Below are positions 17,048 to 23,641 of a stretch of DNA of 50,725 nt, one piece after another. The position numbers were made by a program, and so were the translations under genes. The stretch's first letter is position 1. Each line of letters opens with the position of its first letter. The notes beneath the pieces are model-generated. The model was not told where the DNA came from and ran no database searches. It saw only the letters and a program-made list of their open reading frames with translations. The stretch is taken from the NCBI RefSeq assembly GCF_022179285.1, contig NZ_BPQO01000039.1, positions 1-50,725 on the forward strand, in the 5' to 3' direction. This DNA is from Methylobacterium hispanicum. GTDB lineage: Bacteria; Pseudomonadota; Alphaproteobacteria; Rhizobiales; Beijerinckiaceae.

Positions 17048-18199
17048 CTAATCGAGCGCGCGGACCACGATGCGTCCGCCCTCCGCCGAGAGCGCGAGGC
17101 GGCCGTGCTTGAGCGCCAGCGCCTTCTCGCCGAACAGGGCGCGGCGCCAGCCCTGGAGCAGCGGGATCGGCGCCTCGTCGTCGTCGGCCACGGCCTCGAG
17201 GTCGTCCACCGTCGCGATGATCTTGGGCGCGACGCCCTCGTTCTCGCTCACTGCCTTCAGGAGCACCTTCAGGAGCTCGACCAGGGCCCCGTTGCCGCCG
17301 CTTCGGCGCGCCCGCTCGGGGAGCTGGATCTCGGAGAGGTCGCGCGCGAAGCCCTGCTCGACCGCCGCCAGGATCTCGGTGCCGGTGCGCGAGCGCTCGA
17401 AGCCCGCCGGGATCGTGCGCAGGCGCCCGAGCGCCTCGACGCTGCGGGGACCCGCGGTGGCGATGTCGATCACCGCCTCGTCCTTGAGGATGCGCCCGCG
17501 CGGGACGTTGCGCGCCTGCGCCTCCCGCTCGCGCCAGGCCGCCACCTCCATCAGCACCGCGATCTCGCGGGGCTTGCGCATCCGGCCGGAGAGCCGGCGC
17601 CACGCCAGCGCCGGGTCGGCCCGGTAGGTCTCGGGCGAGATCAGCACGCCCATCTCCTCGTCGAGCCAGGCGCCGCGGTCGGTGCGCAGCAACTCGCCCG
17701 CGAGCTTCTCGTAGACCTTGACGAGGTGCGTCACGTCCGAGAGCGCGTAGGCGAGCTGGGCGTCGGAGAGCGGGCGGCGCGACCAGTCGGTGAAGCGGGA
17801 GGACTTGTCGATCTTGGCCTTGGCCACGTCGTTGACGAGCTGCTCGTAGGAGACCGAGTCGCCGTAGCCGCAGACCATCGCGGCGACCTGCGTGTCGAAG
17901 AACGGGTGCGGCAGGACCTCGCCCATCAGCCAGATGATCTCGAGATCCTGGCGGGCGGAGTGGAACACCTTCACCACGCCCTCGTCGGCCATCAGGTCGA
18001 TGAAGGGTTGCAGGTCGATGCCCTTGGCGAGCGGATCGACCAGCACGCCCGTCCCGTCCGGCCCCGCCATCTGGATCAGGCAGAGCTTGGGGTAGTAGGT
18101 CGTCTCGCGCATGAACTCCGTGTCGACGGTCACGAAGGGCTGTGCGGCGAGCCGGGTGCAGGCGTCTTCGAGGGCCGCCGTGGTGCTGATCAGGTCCAT
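17048..18199 (-). CDS. rnd: Ribonuclease D
   Basis: A 383-aa 3'-5' exoribonuclease acting in tRNA 3'-end maturation. The N-terminal DEDD nuclease domain shows VTVDTEFMRE (D26, E28) and SARQDLEIIW, followed by an HRDC region with AREREAQARNVPRGRILKDEAVIDIA at about 215-240. Length is standard for alphaproteobacterial RNase D. ATG 18199 (MDLISTTAAL) opens the family-like N-terminus; the open frame upstream is not homologous. It is preceded by the small WYL-like gene on the same strand, 77 bp away. Confidence 0.95.
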   Translation of the reverse strand: MDLISTTAALEDACTRLAAQPFVTVDTEFMRETTYYPKLCLIQMAGPDGTGVLVDPLAKGIDLQPFIDLMADEGVVKVFHSARQDLEIIWLMGEVLPHPFFDTQVAAMVCGYGDSVSYEQLVNDVAKAKIDKSSRFTDWSRRPLSDAQLAYALSDVTHLVKVYEKLAGELLRTDRGAWLDEEMGVLISPETYRADPALAWRRLSGRMRKPREIAVLMEVAAWREREAQARNVPRGRILKDEAVIDIATAGPRSVEALGRLRTIPAGFERSRTGTEILAAVEQGFARDLSEIQLPERARRSGGNGALVELLKVLLKAVSENEGVAPKIIATVDDLEAVADDDEAPIPLLQGWRRALFGEKALALKHGRLALSAEGGRIVVRALD

Positions 18200-18276
18200 C
18201 CCACGGCTATACCGGAGGTTTTCGGGCTTGGGGAGCGGCGCTAACCGGCCCTCCCCAGCCGGCGGAGTACGGAGGC

Positions 18277-18696
18277 TCAGGCGAGGCGTTCCAGCGCGGC
18301 CTCGCGGCGGGCACGGGTCTGCTCGCGCGTCCGCCGACGGTGGTGCCTGGCCTGCTCCCGCCGCTGCGCCTCGGCGCGGGCCATCAGCCAGTCGAGGATG
18401 CCGCCCTCCAGCCGCTCGCCCGTCGCGGTGTCGGTGAGGCGGCGGATGCGATCGACCCGGAACCCGCGGTAGCCGCCGCGGCCTGGATCGATGCCGCCGA
18501 GCAGCGTGCGGCCGGGCCCGAGCTTCAGCTCGCGCGCCGCGACCGTGCGGCGGCTCCACACCCCCTGCCCGTCCTCGTAGACCAGCTCGAACCGGCCATC
18601 GAGCGGCAGGAGATGCCAGGCCGGGGAGGCCGGCGCGGCGGCCTCGGGCCGGGCCGCCGAAAAATCGGAAAACACGTGCGCGTTCATGGAGATCAT
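18277..18696 (-). CDS. Small stand-alone WYL-like domain protein
   Basis: A 139-aa protein with no helix-turn-helix. The central segment (about residues 38-85: FELVYEDGQGVWSRR, LGPGRTLLGGIDPGRGG, YRGFRVDRIRRL) follows the pattern of the SH3-like WYL domain, with the R-x-F-R-x-D-R-I signature. After it comes ILDWLMARAEAQRRE and a very basic Arg/His-rich tail (about 112-139) that could contact nucleic acid. WYL domains usually sense ligands within transcription factors, so a free one is unusual. MISMN gives two candidate starts, 18696 and 18687. The domain call is by eye and moderate. Confidence 0.65.
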   Translation of the reverse strand: MISMNAHVFSDFSAARPEAAAPASPAWHLLPLDGRFELVYEDGQGVWSRRTVAARELKLGPGRTLLGGIDPGRGGYRGFRVDRIRRLTDTATGERLEGGILDWLMARAEAQRREQARHHRRRTREQTRARREAALERLA

Positions 18697-18806
18697 ATGG
18701 GGATCGCCCGCCGATTCCGGTAGTCTTCGGGCCCCGGAAACGCCGCGCGCGCTTGACTTGGTGAGCCTCCCGTGAATGGTGCCGGCCTCGTTCCCGAGAG
18801 CCTGCC

Positions 18807-20618
18807 ATGCACCGTTACCGTACCCACACCTGCGGGGCGCTCCGCCCGTCCGACGTCGGCGGCACCGTCCGCCTCTCCGGCTGGTGCCACCGCGTGCGCG
18901 ATCATGGCGGCGTGCTGTTCATCGACCTGCGCGACCATTACGGCCTGACGCAGTGCGTGGTGGATTCCGATTCCAAGGCCTTCAAGGCGGCGGAAGCGGT
19001 TCGCTCCGAGTGGGTCATCCGCATCGACGGCCGTGTCCGCACACGCCCCGCAGGCACTGAGAACGCCGAGCTGCCGACCGGCGCGGTCGAGGTCTACATC
19101 GACGACCTCGAGGTGTTGGGCGCGGCCGCCGAGCTGCCGATGCCGGTCTTCGGCGACGTCGAGTACCCGGAGGAGACGCGGCTGCGCTACCGCTTCCTCG
19201 ATCTGCGCCGCGAGAAGCTGCACGCCAACATCATGAAGCGCGGCGCGATCATCGACGCGCTCCGCCGCCGCATGCGCGACGGTGGTTTTTTTGAATTTCA
19301 GACGCCGATCCTCACGGCGTCGAGCCCGGAGGGCGCGCGCGACTTCCTCGTGCCGTCGCGCCTGCACCCCGGAAAGTTCTACGCGCTGCCGCAGGCCCCG
19401 CAGCAGTTCAAGCAGCTCACGATGATCGCGGGCTTCGACCGCTACTTCCAGATCGCGCCCTGCTTCCGCGACGAGGACGCGCGCGCCGACCGCTCCCCGG
19501 GCGAGTTCTACCAGCTCGACATCGAGATGAGCTTCGTCACGCAGGAGGACGTGTTCCAGTCCGTCGAGCCGGTCCTGCGCGGCGTGTTCGAGGAGTTCGC
19601 GGAAGGGCGTCGCGTCACCGACGTGTTCCCGCGCATCACCTACGCGGACGCCATGCTGAAGTACGGCGTCGACAAGCCGGACCTGCGCAACCCCCTGATC
19701 ATCGCCGACGTCACCGACGAGTTCGCCGAGGAGGCGGTCGCGTTCAAGGCGTTCAAGGGCGTGATCGCGTCGGGCGGCGTGGTGCGCGCCATCCCGGCGA
19801 CCGGCGCGGCCACCCAGCCCCGCTCCTTCTTCGACAAGCTGAACGACTGGGCCCGTTCCGAGGGCGCGCCCGGCCTCGGCTACATCGTGTTCGAGGACGA
19901 GGGCGGCACGCTCACCGGCCGCGGGCCCATCGCCAAGTTCATCCCGGCCGAGATCCAGGCCCGCATCGCCGAGAAGGCCGGCGCCAAGGCCGGCGACGCG
20001 GTGTTCTTCGCGGCCGGCCCCGAGGCGAAGGCGGCCGGGCTCGCCGGCAAGGCCCGCATCCGCATCGGCGACGATCTCGGCCTCTGCGACAAGGACCAGT
20101 ACGCCTTCTGCTGGATCACCGACTTCCCGATGTTCGAGTGGAACGAGGACGAGAAGAAGATCGACTTCTCGCACAACCCGTTCTCGATGCCGAACTTCGA
20201 CCACGAGGCCTTCCTGAAGCTCGGCGAGGCGGATGCGGAGACGATCCTCGGCATCAAGGCCTTCCAGTACGACATCGTCTGCAACGGCATCGAGCTGTCG
20301 TCCGGCGCGATCCGGAACCACAAGCCGGAGATCATGGAGAAGGCCTTCGGGCTCGCGGGCTACGGTCGGGATGTGCTGGAGGCGAAGTTCGGCGGCATGC
20401 TGAACGCGCTGCGCCTCGGCGCCCCGCCGCACGGCGGCATCGCGCCGGGTGTGGACCGCATCGTGATGCTGCTCTGCAACGAGCCGAACATCCGCGAGGT
20501 GGTGCTGTTCCCGATGAACCAGCGCGCCGAGGACCTGATGATGAGCGCCCCCTCCGAGGCGACGCCGAAGCAGCTGCGCGAGCTGCACATCCGGCTGAAC
20601 CTGCCGGAGAAGAAGTAG
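18807..20618 (+). CDS. aspS: Aspartyl-tRNA synthetase
   Basis: A 603-aa class II synthetase charging tRNA-Asp (possibly also tRNA-Asn, which I cannot decide here). Seen: N-terminal OB-fold anticodon-binding domain (about 15-110, VRLSGWCHRVRDHGG), motif 2 around residue 215-225 (FRDEDARADRSPGEFYQLD), the bacterial GAD insertion (about 290-420), and C-terminal motif 3 GGIAPGVDRIVMLL. Length is right for a bacterial AspRS. An odd T-rich patch at 19283-19303 uses TTT-TTT-GAA-TTT in an otherwise GC-ending gene. It is divergent from the WYL-like gene and followed by a GC-rich palindrome. Confidence 0.98.
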   Translation: MHRYRTHTCGALRPSDVGGTVRLSGWCHRVRDHGGVLFIDLRDHYGLTQCVVDSDSKAFKAAEAVRSEWVIRIDGRVRTRPAGTENAELPTGAVEVYIDDLEVLGAAAELPMPVFGDVEYPEETRLRYRFLDLRREKLHANIMKRGAIIDALRRRMRDGGFFEFQTPILTASSPEGARDFLVPSRLHPGKFYALPQAPQQFKQLTMIAGFDRYFQIAPCFRDEDARADRSPGEFYQLDIEMSFVTQEDVFQSVEPVLRGVFEEFAEGRRVTDVFPRITYADAMLKYGVDKPDLRNPLIIADVTDEFAEEAVAFKAFKGVIASGGVVRAIPATGAATQPRSFFDKLNDWARSEGAPGLGYIVFEDEGGTLTGRGPIAKFIPAEIQARIAEKAGAKAGDAVFFAAGPEAKAAGLAGKARIRIGDDLGLCDKDQYAFCWITDFPMFEWNEDEKKIDFSHNPFSMPNFDHEAFLKLGEADAETILGIKAFQYDIVCNGIELSSGAIRNHKPEIMEKAFGLAGYGRDVLEAKFGGMLNALRLGAPPHGGIAPGVDRIVMLLCNEPNIREVVLFPMNQRAEDLMMSAPSEATPKQLRELHIRLNLPEKK

Positions 20619-20630
20619 GCGCAACGCCAA

Positions 20631-20654
20631 CCCTCCCCCCTCTGCGGGGGAGGG
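20631..20654. repeat. CCCTCCCC..GGGGAGGG palindrome, copy 1
   Basis: Arms CCCTCCCCC and GGGGGAGGG around CTCTG, 12 bp after the aspS stop. The same element recurs at 26073-26093 and 32289-32313, each just after a plus-strand gene. No T-tract follows. Confidence 0.8.
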
Positions 20655-20661
20655 AGACGCG

Positions 20662-21537
20662 GTGGTTCCTGTGCAAGACCTCGTCGCCATCGTCGTCGCC
20701 CACGACAGCGCCCACGCCCTGCCCGACTGCCTCGCGGCGCTCCGCGCCGAGGGCGTGCCGGCACTCGTGGTGGACAATGCCAGCCGCGACGGCTCGGCCG
20801 ATCTCGCCGAGCGGCTCGGCGCCCGCGTCATCCGCAACCCCCGCAACGAGGGCTACGGCCGGGCCAACAACATCGGCGTCCGCGCGGCGGACGCGGCCCG
20901 TGTCCTCTTCGTCAACCCCGACCTGATCCTCCGGCCGGGCGCCGTGGCGGCGCTTCGCGCGGGCGCGCAAGCCTACCCGGATGCCGGGCTCTACGCGCCG
21001 CGCATCGTGGAGCCGGACGGGCGCTTCTTCTTCCAGGCGCAGTCCTTCCTGGCGCCCTACCTGCAGAACCCGCAGGGCCGCCGCGACCCGCCGGAGGGCG
21101 ATGCCTGCGCGCCCTTCCTGTCGGGTGCCTGCCTGATGGTGGAGCGCGCCCTGTTCCTCGACCTCGGCGGCTTCGACGAGGCGATCTTCCTGTTCTACGA
21201 GGACGACGACCTCTGCCGCCGGATGGCCGATGCGGGCCGCGCGCTCGTCCACGTCCACGGGGCGGAGGCGCTGCACGGCCGCGGGCGCTCCTCGGCGCCC
21301 GAGCCCGGCCGGGTTTTTCGGGCCCGCTGGCACATCGCGTGGTCGCGGGCCTACGTCGCCCGCAAGTACGGCCTGCCGGATCCGAGCCGGAGCACGCTGC
21401 TCGTGAACGGCCTGAAGGCTGCGCTCTCCCTCCTCGTCCTGCGCCGCGCCGGCTGGGAGCGCTACGGCGGCGCGGCGGCGGGCGCGCTTGCGGCGCTGCG
21501 GGGGCGAAGTGCGTTGCGGCGCGAGGGTTTGCGCTGA
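20662..21537 (+). CDS. Family 2 glycosyltransferase
   Basis: A 291-aa GT-A fold enzyme adding sugars (rhamnosyltransferase-like by pattern) to a surface glycan. Seen: VAIVVAHDS and VVDNASRDGSADLA at the N-terminus (nucleotide binding), NPRNEGYGRANNIGV, LFVNPDLIL as the DxD-like site, SGACLMVERALF, and GGFDEAIFLFYEDDDLCRR with the acceptor-side acidic cluster. A hydrophobic segment lies near the C-terminus. The start is GTG 20662 or, three codons later, GTG 20671. It follows the palindrome downstream of aspS; the acceptor is unknown. Confidence 0.88.
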   Translation: MVPVQDLVAIVVAHDSAHALPDCLAALRAEGVPALVVDNASRDGSADLAERLGARVIRNPRNEGYGRANNIGVRAADAARVLFVNPDLILRPGAVAALRAGAQAYPDAGLYAPRIVEPDGRFFFQAQSFLAPYLQNPQGRRDPPEGDACAPFLSGACLMVERALFLDLGGFDEAIFLFYEDDDLCRRMADAGRALVHVHGAEALHGRGRSSAPEPGRVFRARWHIAWSRAYVARKYGLPDPSRSTLLVNGLKAALSLLVLRRAGWERYGGAAAGALAALRGRSALRREGLR

Positions 21538-21568
21538 CATGCGGCCGAGCCCGCGATAGGATTGAACC

Positions 21569-21790
21569 ATGCGTGACGATCGCGATGCCAAGCCCGTCCG
21601 GACCGGAACGGGCAAACGGAAGAGCGGCCTCGTGCTGGGCCTCGCCGTGTTCGAGAAGATCAGCGCCGTCGAGGGCATTCACCTCACGGACGAGATGCGG
21701 CGAGACCTTGCCTCCCTGGAGCGCCGCGGTCTCACGCCGGAGCAGCGCGCGTCTTCCATTGCGGACAAGTACGGCCGCGGATCGACCTGA
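21569..21790 (+). CDS. VbhA-like antitoxin of a Fic toxin-antitoxin pair
   Basis: A 73-aa protein. After a basic N-terminus the segment FEKISAVEGIHLTDEMRRDL (residues 28-47) resembles the inhibitory helix of class I Fic antitoxins (VbhA/FicA), followed by LTPEQRASSIADKYG. The inhibitory glutamate would be E35 with G36. The usual S/T-xxx-E-G spacing is not met: the only serine, S32, is three, not four, residues before E35. It is followed 4 bp later by the Fic gene, the standard antitoxin-first order. Confidence 0.8.
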   Translation: MRDDRDAKPVRTGTGKRKSGLVLGLAVFEKISAVEGIHLTDEMRRDLASLERRGLTPEQRASSIADKYGRGST

Positions 21791-21794
21791 CGGG

Positions 21795-22316
21795 ATGTAT
21801 GCGGTCGCCGTCGATCCGTACTGCTATCCGGGTTCGACGGTCCTCAGGAACCGTCCCGGCCTGAACGATCAGGTGGCGCTGGACCGGTTCGAGGCTGTTG
21901 CGACCGCCAACCGCTTCCTTGAGCCGATGCCAGCCGGGCGCTGGGGCGAGCGCCACTTTCGCGCCGTCCACCGGCACATCTTCCAAGACGTCTATGCCTG
22001 GGCAGGCCGTTCGCGCACCGTGCGCATCGGAAAGGGCGGCAGCGTCTTCTGCTACCCTGAGCATATCGACGCCGAATTGAAGCGGATCTTCAGTGGTCTC
22101 CGGCAGGCCGGCAACCTGCGCGGATTTGATCGGATAGGGTTTATCGCTGGCGCGGCCCATCTTCTGGCCGAGTTGAACGCGGTCCACGCCTTCCGCGACG
22201 GCAATGGACGTGCACAACTCGCCTTCATGGCGCTCCTGGCGGGTCAGGCCGGGCACCCGCTGGATCTCGCGCGGCTTGATCCTCAGACCTTCCTGTCGGC
22301 GATGAACGGCCGCTGA
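21795..22316 (+). CDS. Fic family protein (AMP-transferase toxin)
   Basis: A 173-aa minimal Fic protein expected to AMPylate a target. Seen: DPYCYPGSTVLRNRPGL at the N-terminus, typical of stand-alone Fic toxins; HRHIFQDVYAWAGRSR; flap region IGKGGSVFCYP; and the active site HAFRDGNGRAQL with H131, D135 and R139. The last arginine of HxFx(D/E)GNGRxxR, which contacts the ATP phosphates and is the partner of the antitoxin glutamate in characterised Fics, is leucine here (L142). The local base composition is a little less GC-rich than the flanks, consistent with acquisition. Toxicity and target are not known. Confidence 0.9.
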   Translation: MYAVAVDPYCYPGSTVLRNRPGLNDQVALDRFEAVATANRFLEPMPAGRWGERHFRAVHRHIFQDVYAWAGRSRTVRIGKGGSVFCYPEHIDAELKRIFSGLRQAGNLRGFDRIGFIAGAAHLLAELNAVHAFRDGNGRAQLAFMALLAGQAGHPLDLARLDPQTFLSAMNGR

Positions 22317-22341
22317 CGGAACAGCTGTCGGACATGATCGT

Positions 22342-22704
22342 ATGAGCTGCTCCCTACCACCCTCCCCCGCCGCTCCGCTGCCCCCGCTGGCCGCCCTCGC
22401 CCGTGCGGCGCGCCTCCTCGCCGAGCACGGTTTCCGCGAGGTCGCCCGCAACGAGCGCGGCGACAGCCTCTACCTCGCGCACGGCGACGGCCCCTGGCGC
22501 CTGCGCCTCTCGAACCACGCCCGCACGCCGAAGCAGCGGCGCGGGCATCCGGAGGTGCTGGCGAGCCTCGTGGTGCGGGAGCCCCGGACGGAGGCCCAGG
22601 TCGCCGCGATGGTCGCGGCGGCGCTCCGCGACTACGCGGGCGGGCTCAGGCGCGCTGCGGCTCAGGCCTCGGCGGTCCCCTCGGAGGCCGCATCGCGAAA
22701 ATAG
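22342..22704 (+). CDS. Hypothetical protein
   Basis: A 120-aa protein I cannot assign. After a Pro/Leu/Ala-rich start it has a small alpha-beta region (LLAEHGFREVARNERGDSLYLAHGDGPWRLRLSNHARTP..RGHPEVLASLVV) and a helical Ala-rich tail. The middle section looks like a genuine small nucleic-acid or substrate-binding fold, but that is a guess. Its last 43 bp overlap the convergent DUF3297 gene. It follows the Fic gene by 25 bp on the same strand and may be read with it. Confidence 0.6.
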   Translation: MSCSLPPSPAAPLPPLAALARAARLLAEHGFREVARNERGDSLYLAHGDGPWRLRLSNHARTPKQRRGHPEVLASLVVREPRTEAQVAAMVAAALRDYAGGLRRAAAQASAVPSEAASRK

Positions 22705-22925
22705 GGCTCGACCGGACCCTTGAGCTTCACCGTCATCGGGTTGCCGGCGCGGTCGAGCGTCTTGCCGGCCGAGAGCCGCACCCAGCCCTCGCTGACGCAG
22801 TACTCCTCGACGTTGGTCTTCTCGACGCCCTTGAAGCGCACGCCGACGCCGCGCTCCAGCAGCTTCTCGTCGTAGTACGGGCTGTTCGGGTTGGCGGCGA
22901 GGCGGTCGGGGGGCGTTTCGGACAT
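22662..22925 (-). CDS. DUF3297 family protein
   Basis: An 87-aa protein. The sequence PPDRLAANPNSPYYDEKLLERGVGVRFKG, then EKTNVEEYCVSEGWVRL and KTLDRAGNPMTVKLKGPVEPYF, is the recognisable DUF3297 pattern across most of its length. No function is established. ATG 22925 opens the conserved N-terminus. Its 3' end overlaps the convergent hypothetical gene by 43 bp, so the two transcripts would be antisense at their ends. Confidence 0.9.
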   Translation of the reverse strand: MSETPPDRLAANPNSPYYDEKLLERGVGVRFKGVEKTNVEEYCVSEGWVRLSAGKTLDRAGNPMTVKLKGPVEPYFRDAASEGTAEA

Positions 22926-22969
22926 GGGTCTGTACGTCTGCTGAGAACCGAGCCTCGCGGGTAGGCGAT

Positions 22970-23587
22970 TCAGGGCCGGCGCGCAACGGCGAGCGCCGCC
23001 AGCAGGTCGTCGATGCGGTCGCTGCTGAGGAGGGGCACGAGCCGGCTCACCGTGGCGTGCGGCAGGTCCCACCAGGCCGCCTCGAGCAGCGCCGCGACGG
23101 TGTCGGCCTCGAAGCGGGTGCGCACCGCGCGGGCCGGGTTGCCGGCGGCCACCGCGTAGGGCGGCACGTCGCGGGTCACCACGGCCCGGGCGGCCACCAC
23201 CGCCCCGTGGCCGATCGTGACGCCCGGCAGGATCAGGCAGCCGGAGCCGAGCCAGACGTCGTGCCCGATCGTCACGTCGCCGCGGGCCACGTGGTAATCC
23301 TCCGGTGCCTCGGCGTCGGGGAACAGTCCCTCCATCGCGGCGAACGGATAGGTCGTCGCCCAGTCGAGCCGGTGCCCGCCGCCCAGCAGGATCTCGACCT
23401 TGTCGGCGATGGAACAATAGCGGCCGATCGTCAGGCGCCGGCCGGATTCGGGGAAGCGCACCTTCGGCCGACCGTAGGAATAGGCGCCGATGGAGAACCC
23501 GTGCCGGCGAACCAGTTTCGCGAGGTGGATTCGTGTCTCGTTGTTCGGGTTGCGCCCACTGCGCAGGCGGTGCAACAGGGCCTTCAA
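22970..23587 (-). CDS. CatB-related O-acetyltransferase (hexapeptide repeat)
   Basis: A roughly 205-aa left-handed beta-helix acetyltransferase, the VatD/CatB type that transfers acetyl from acetyl-CoA to a hydroxyl on a small molecule or sugar. Seen: FSIGAYSYGRPKVRF, IGRYCSIADKVEILLGGGH with the catalytic-type histidine, hexapeptide repeats (VTIGHDVWLGSGCLILPGVTIGHGAVVAARAVVTRDVPPYAVAAGNPARAVRTRF, interrupted), then a helical C-terminus. No ATG exists in frame near the domain start. TTG 23587 is the nearest candidate and has no good ribosome-binding site, so the start is uncertain. It is divergent from maeB with 54 bp between. Confidence 0.8.
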   Translation of the reverse strand: MKALLHRLRSGRNPNNETRIHLAKLVRRHGFSIGAYSYGRPKVRFPESGRRLTIGRYCSIADKVEILLGGGHRLDWATTYPFAAMEGLFPDAEAPEDYHVARGDVTIGHDVWLGSGCLILPGVTIGHGAVVAARAVVTRDVPPYAVAAGNPARAVRTRFEADTVAALLEAAWWDLPHATVSRLVPLLSSDRIDDLLAALAVARRP

Positions 23588-23641
23588 CGGGCGCCGCCGC
23601 GGTGTGCGCGCATGGGCTGAGAGCGAGCGGGAGAGAGGGCC

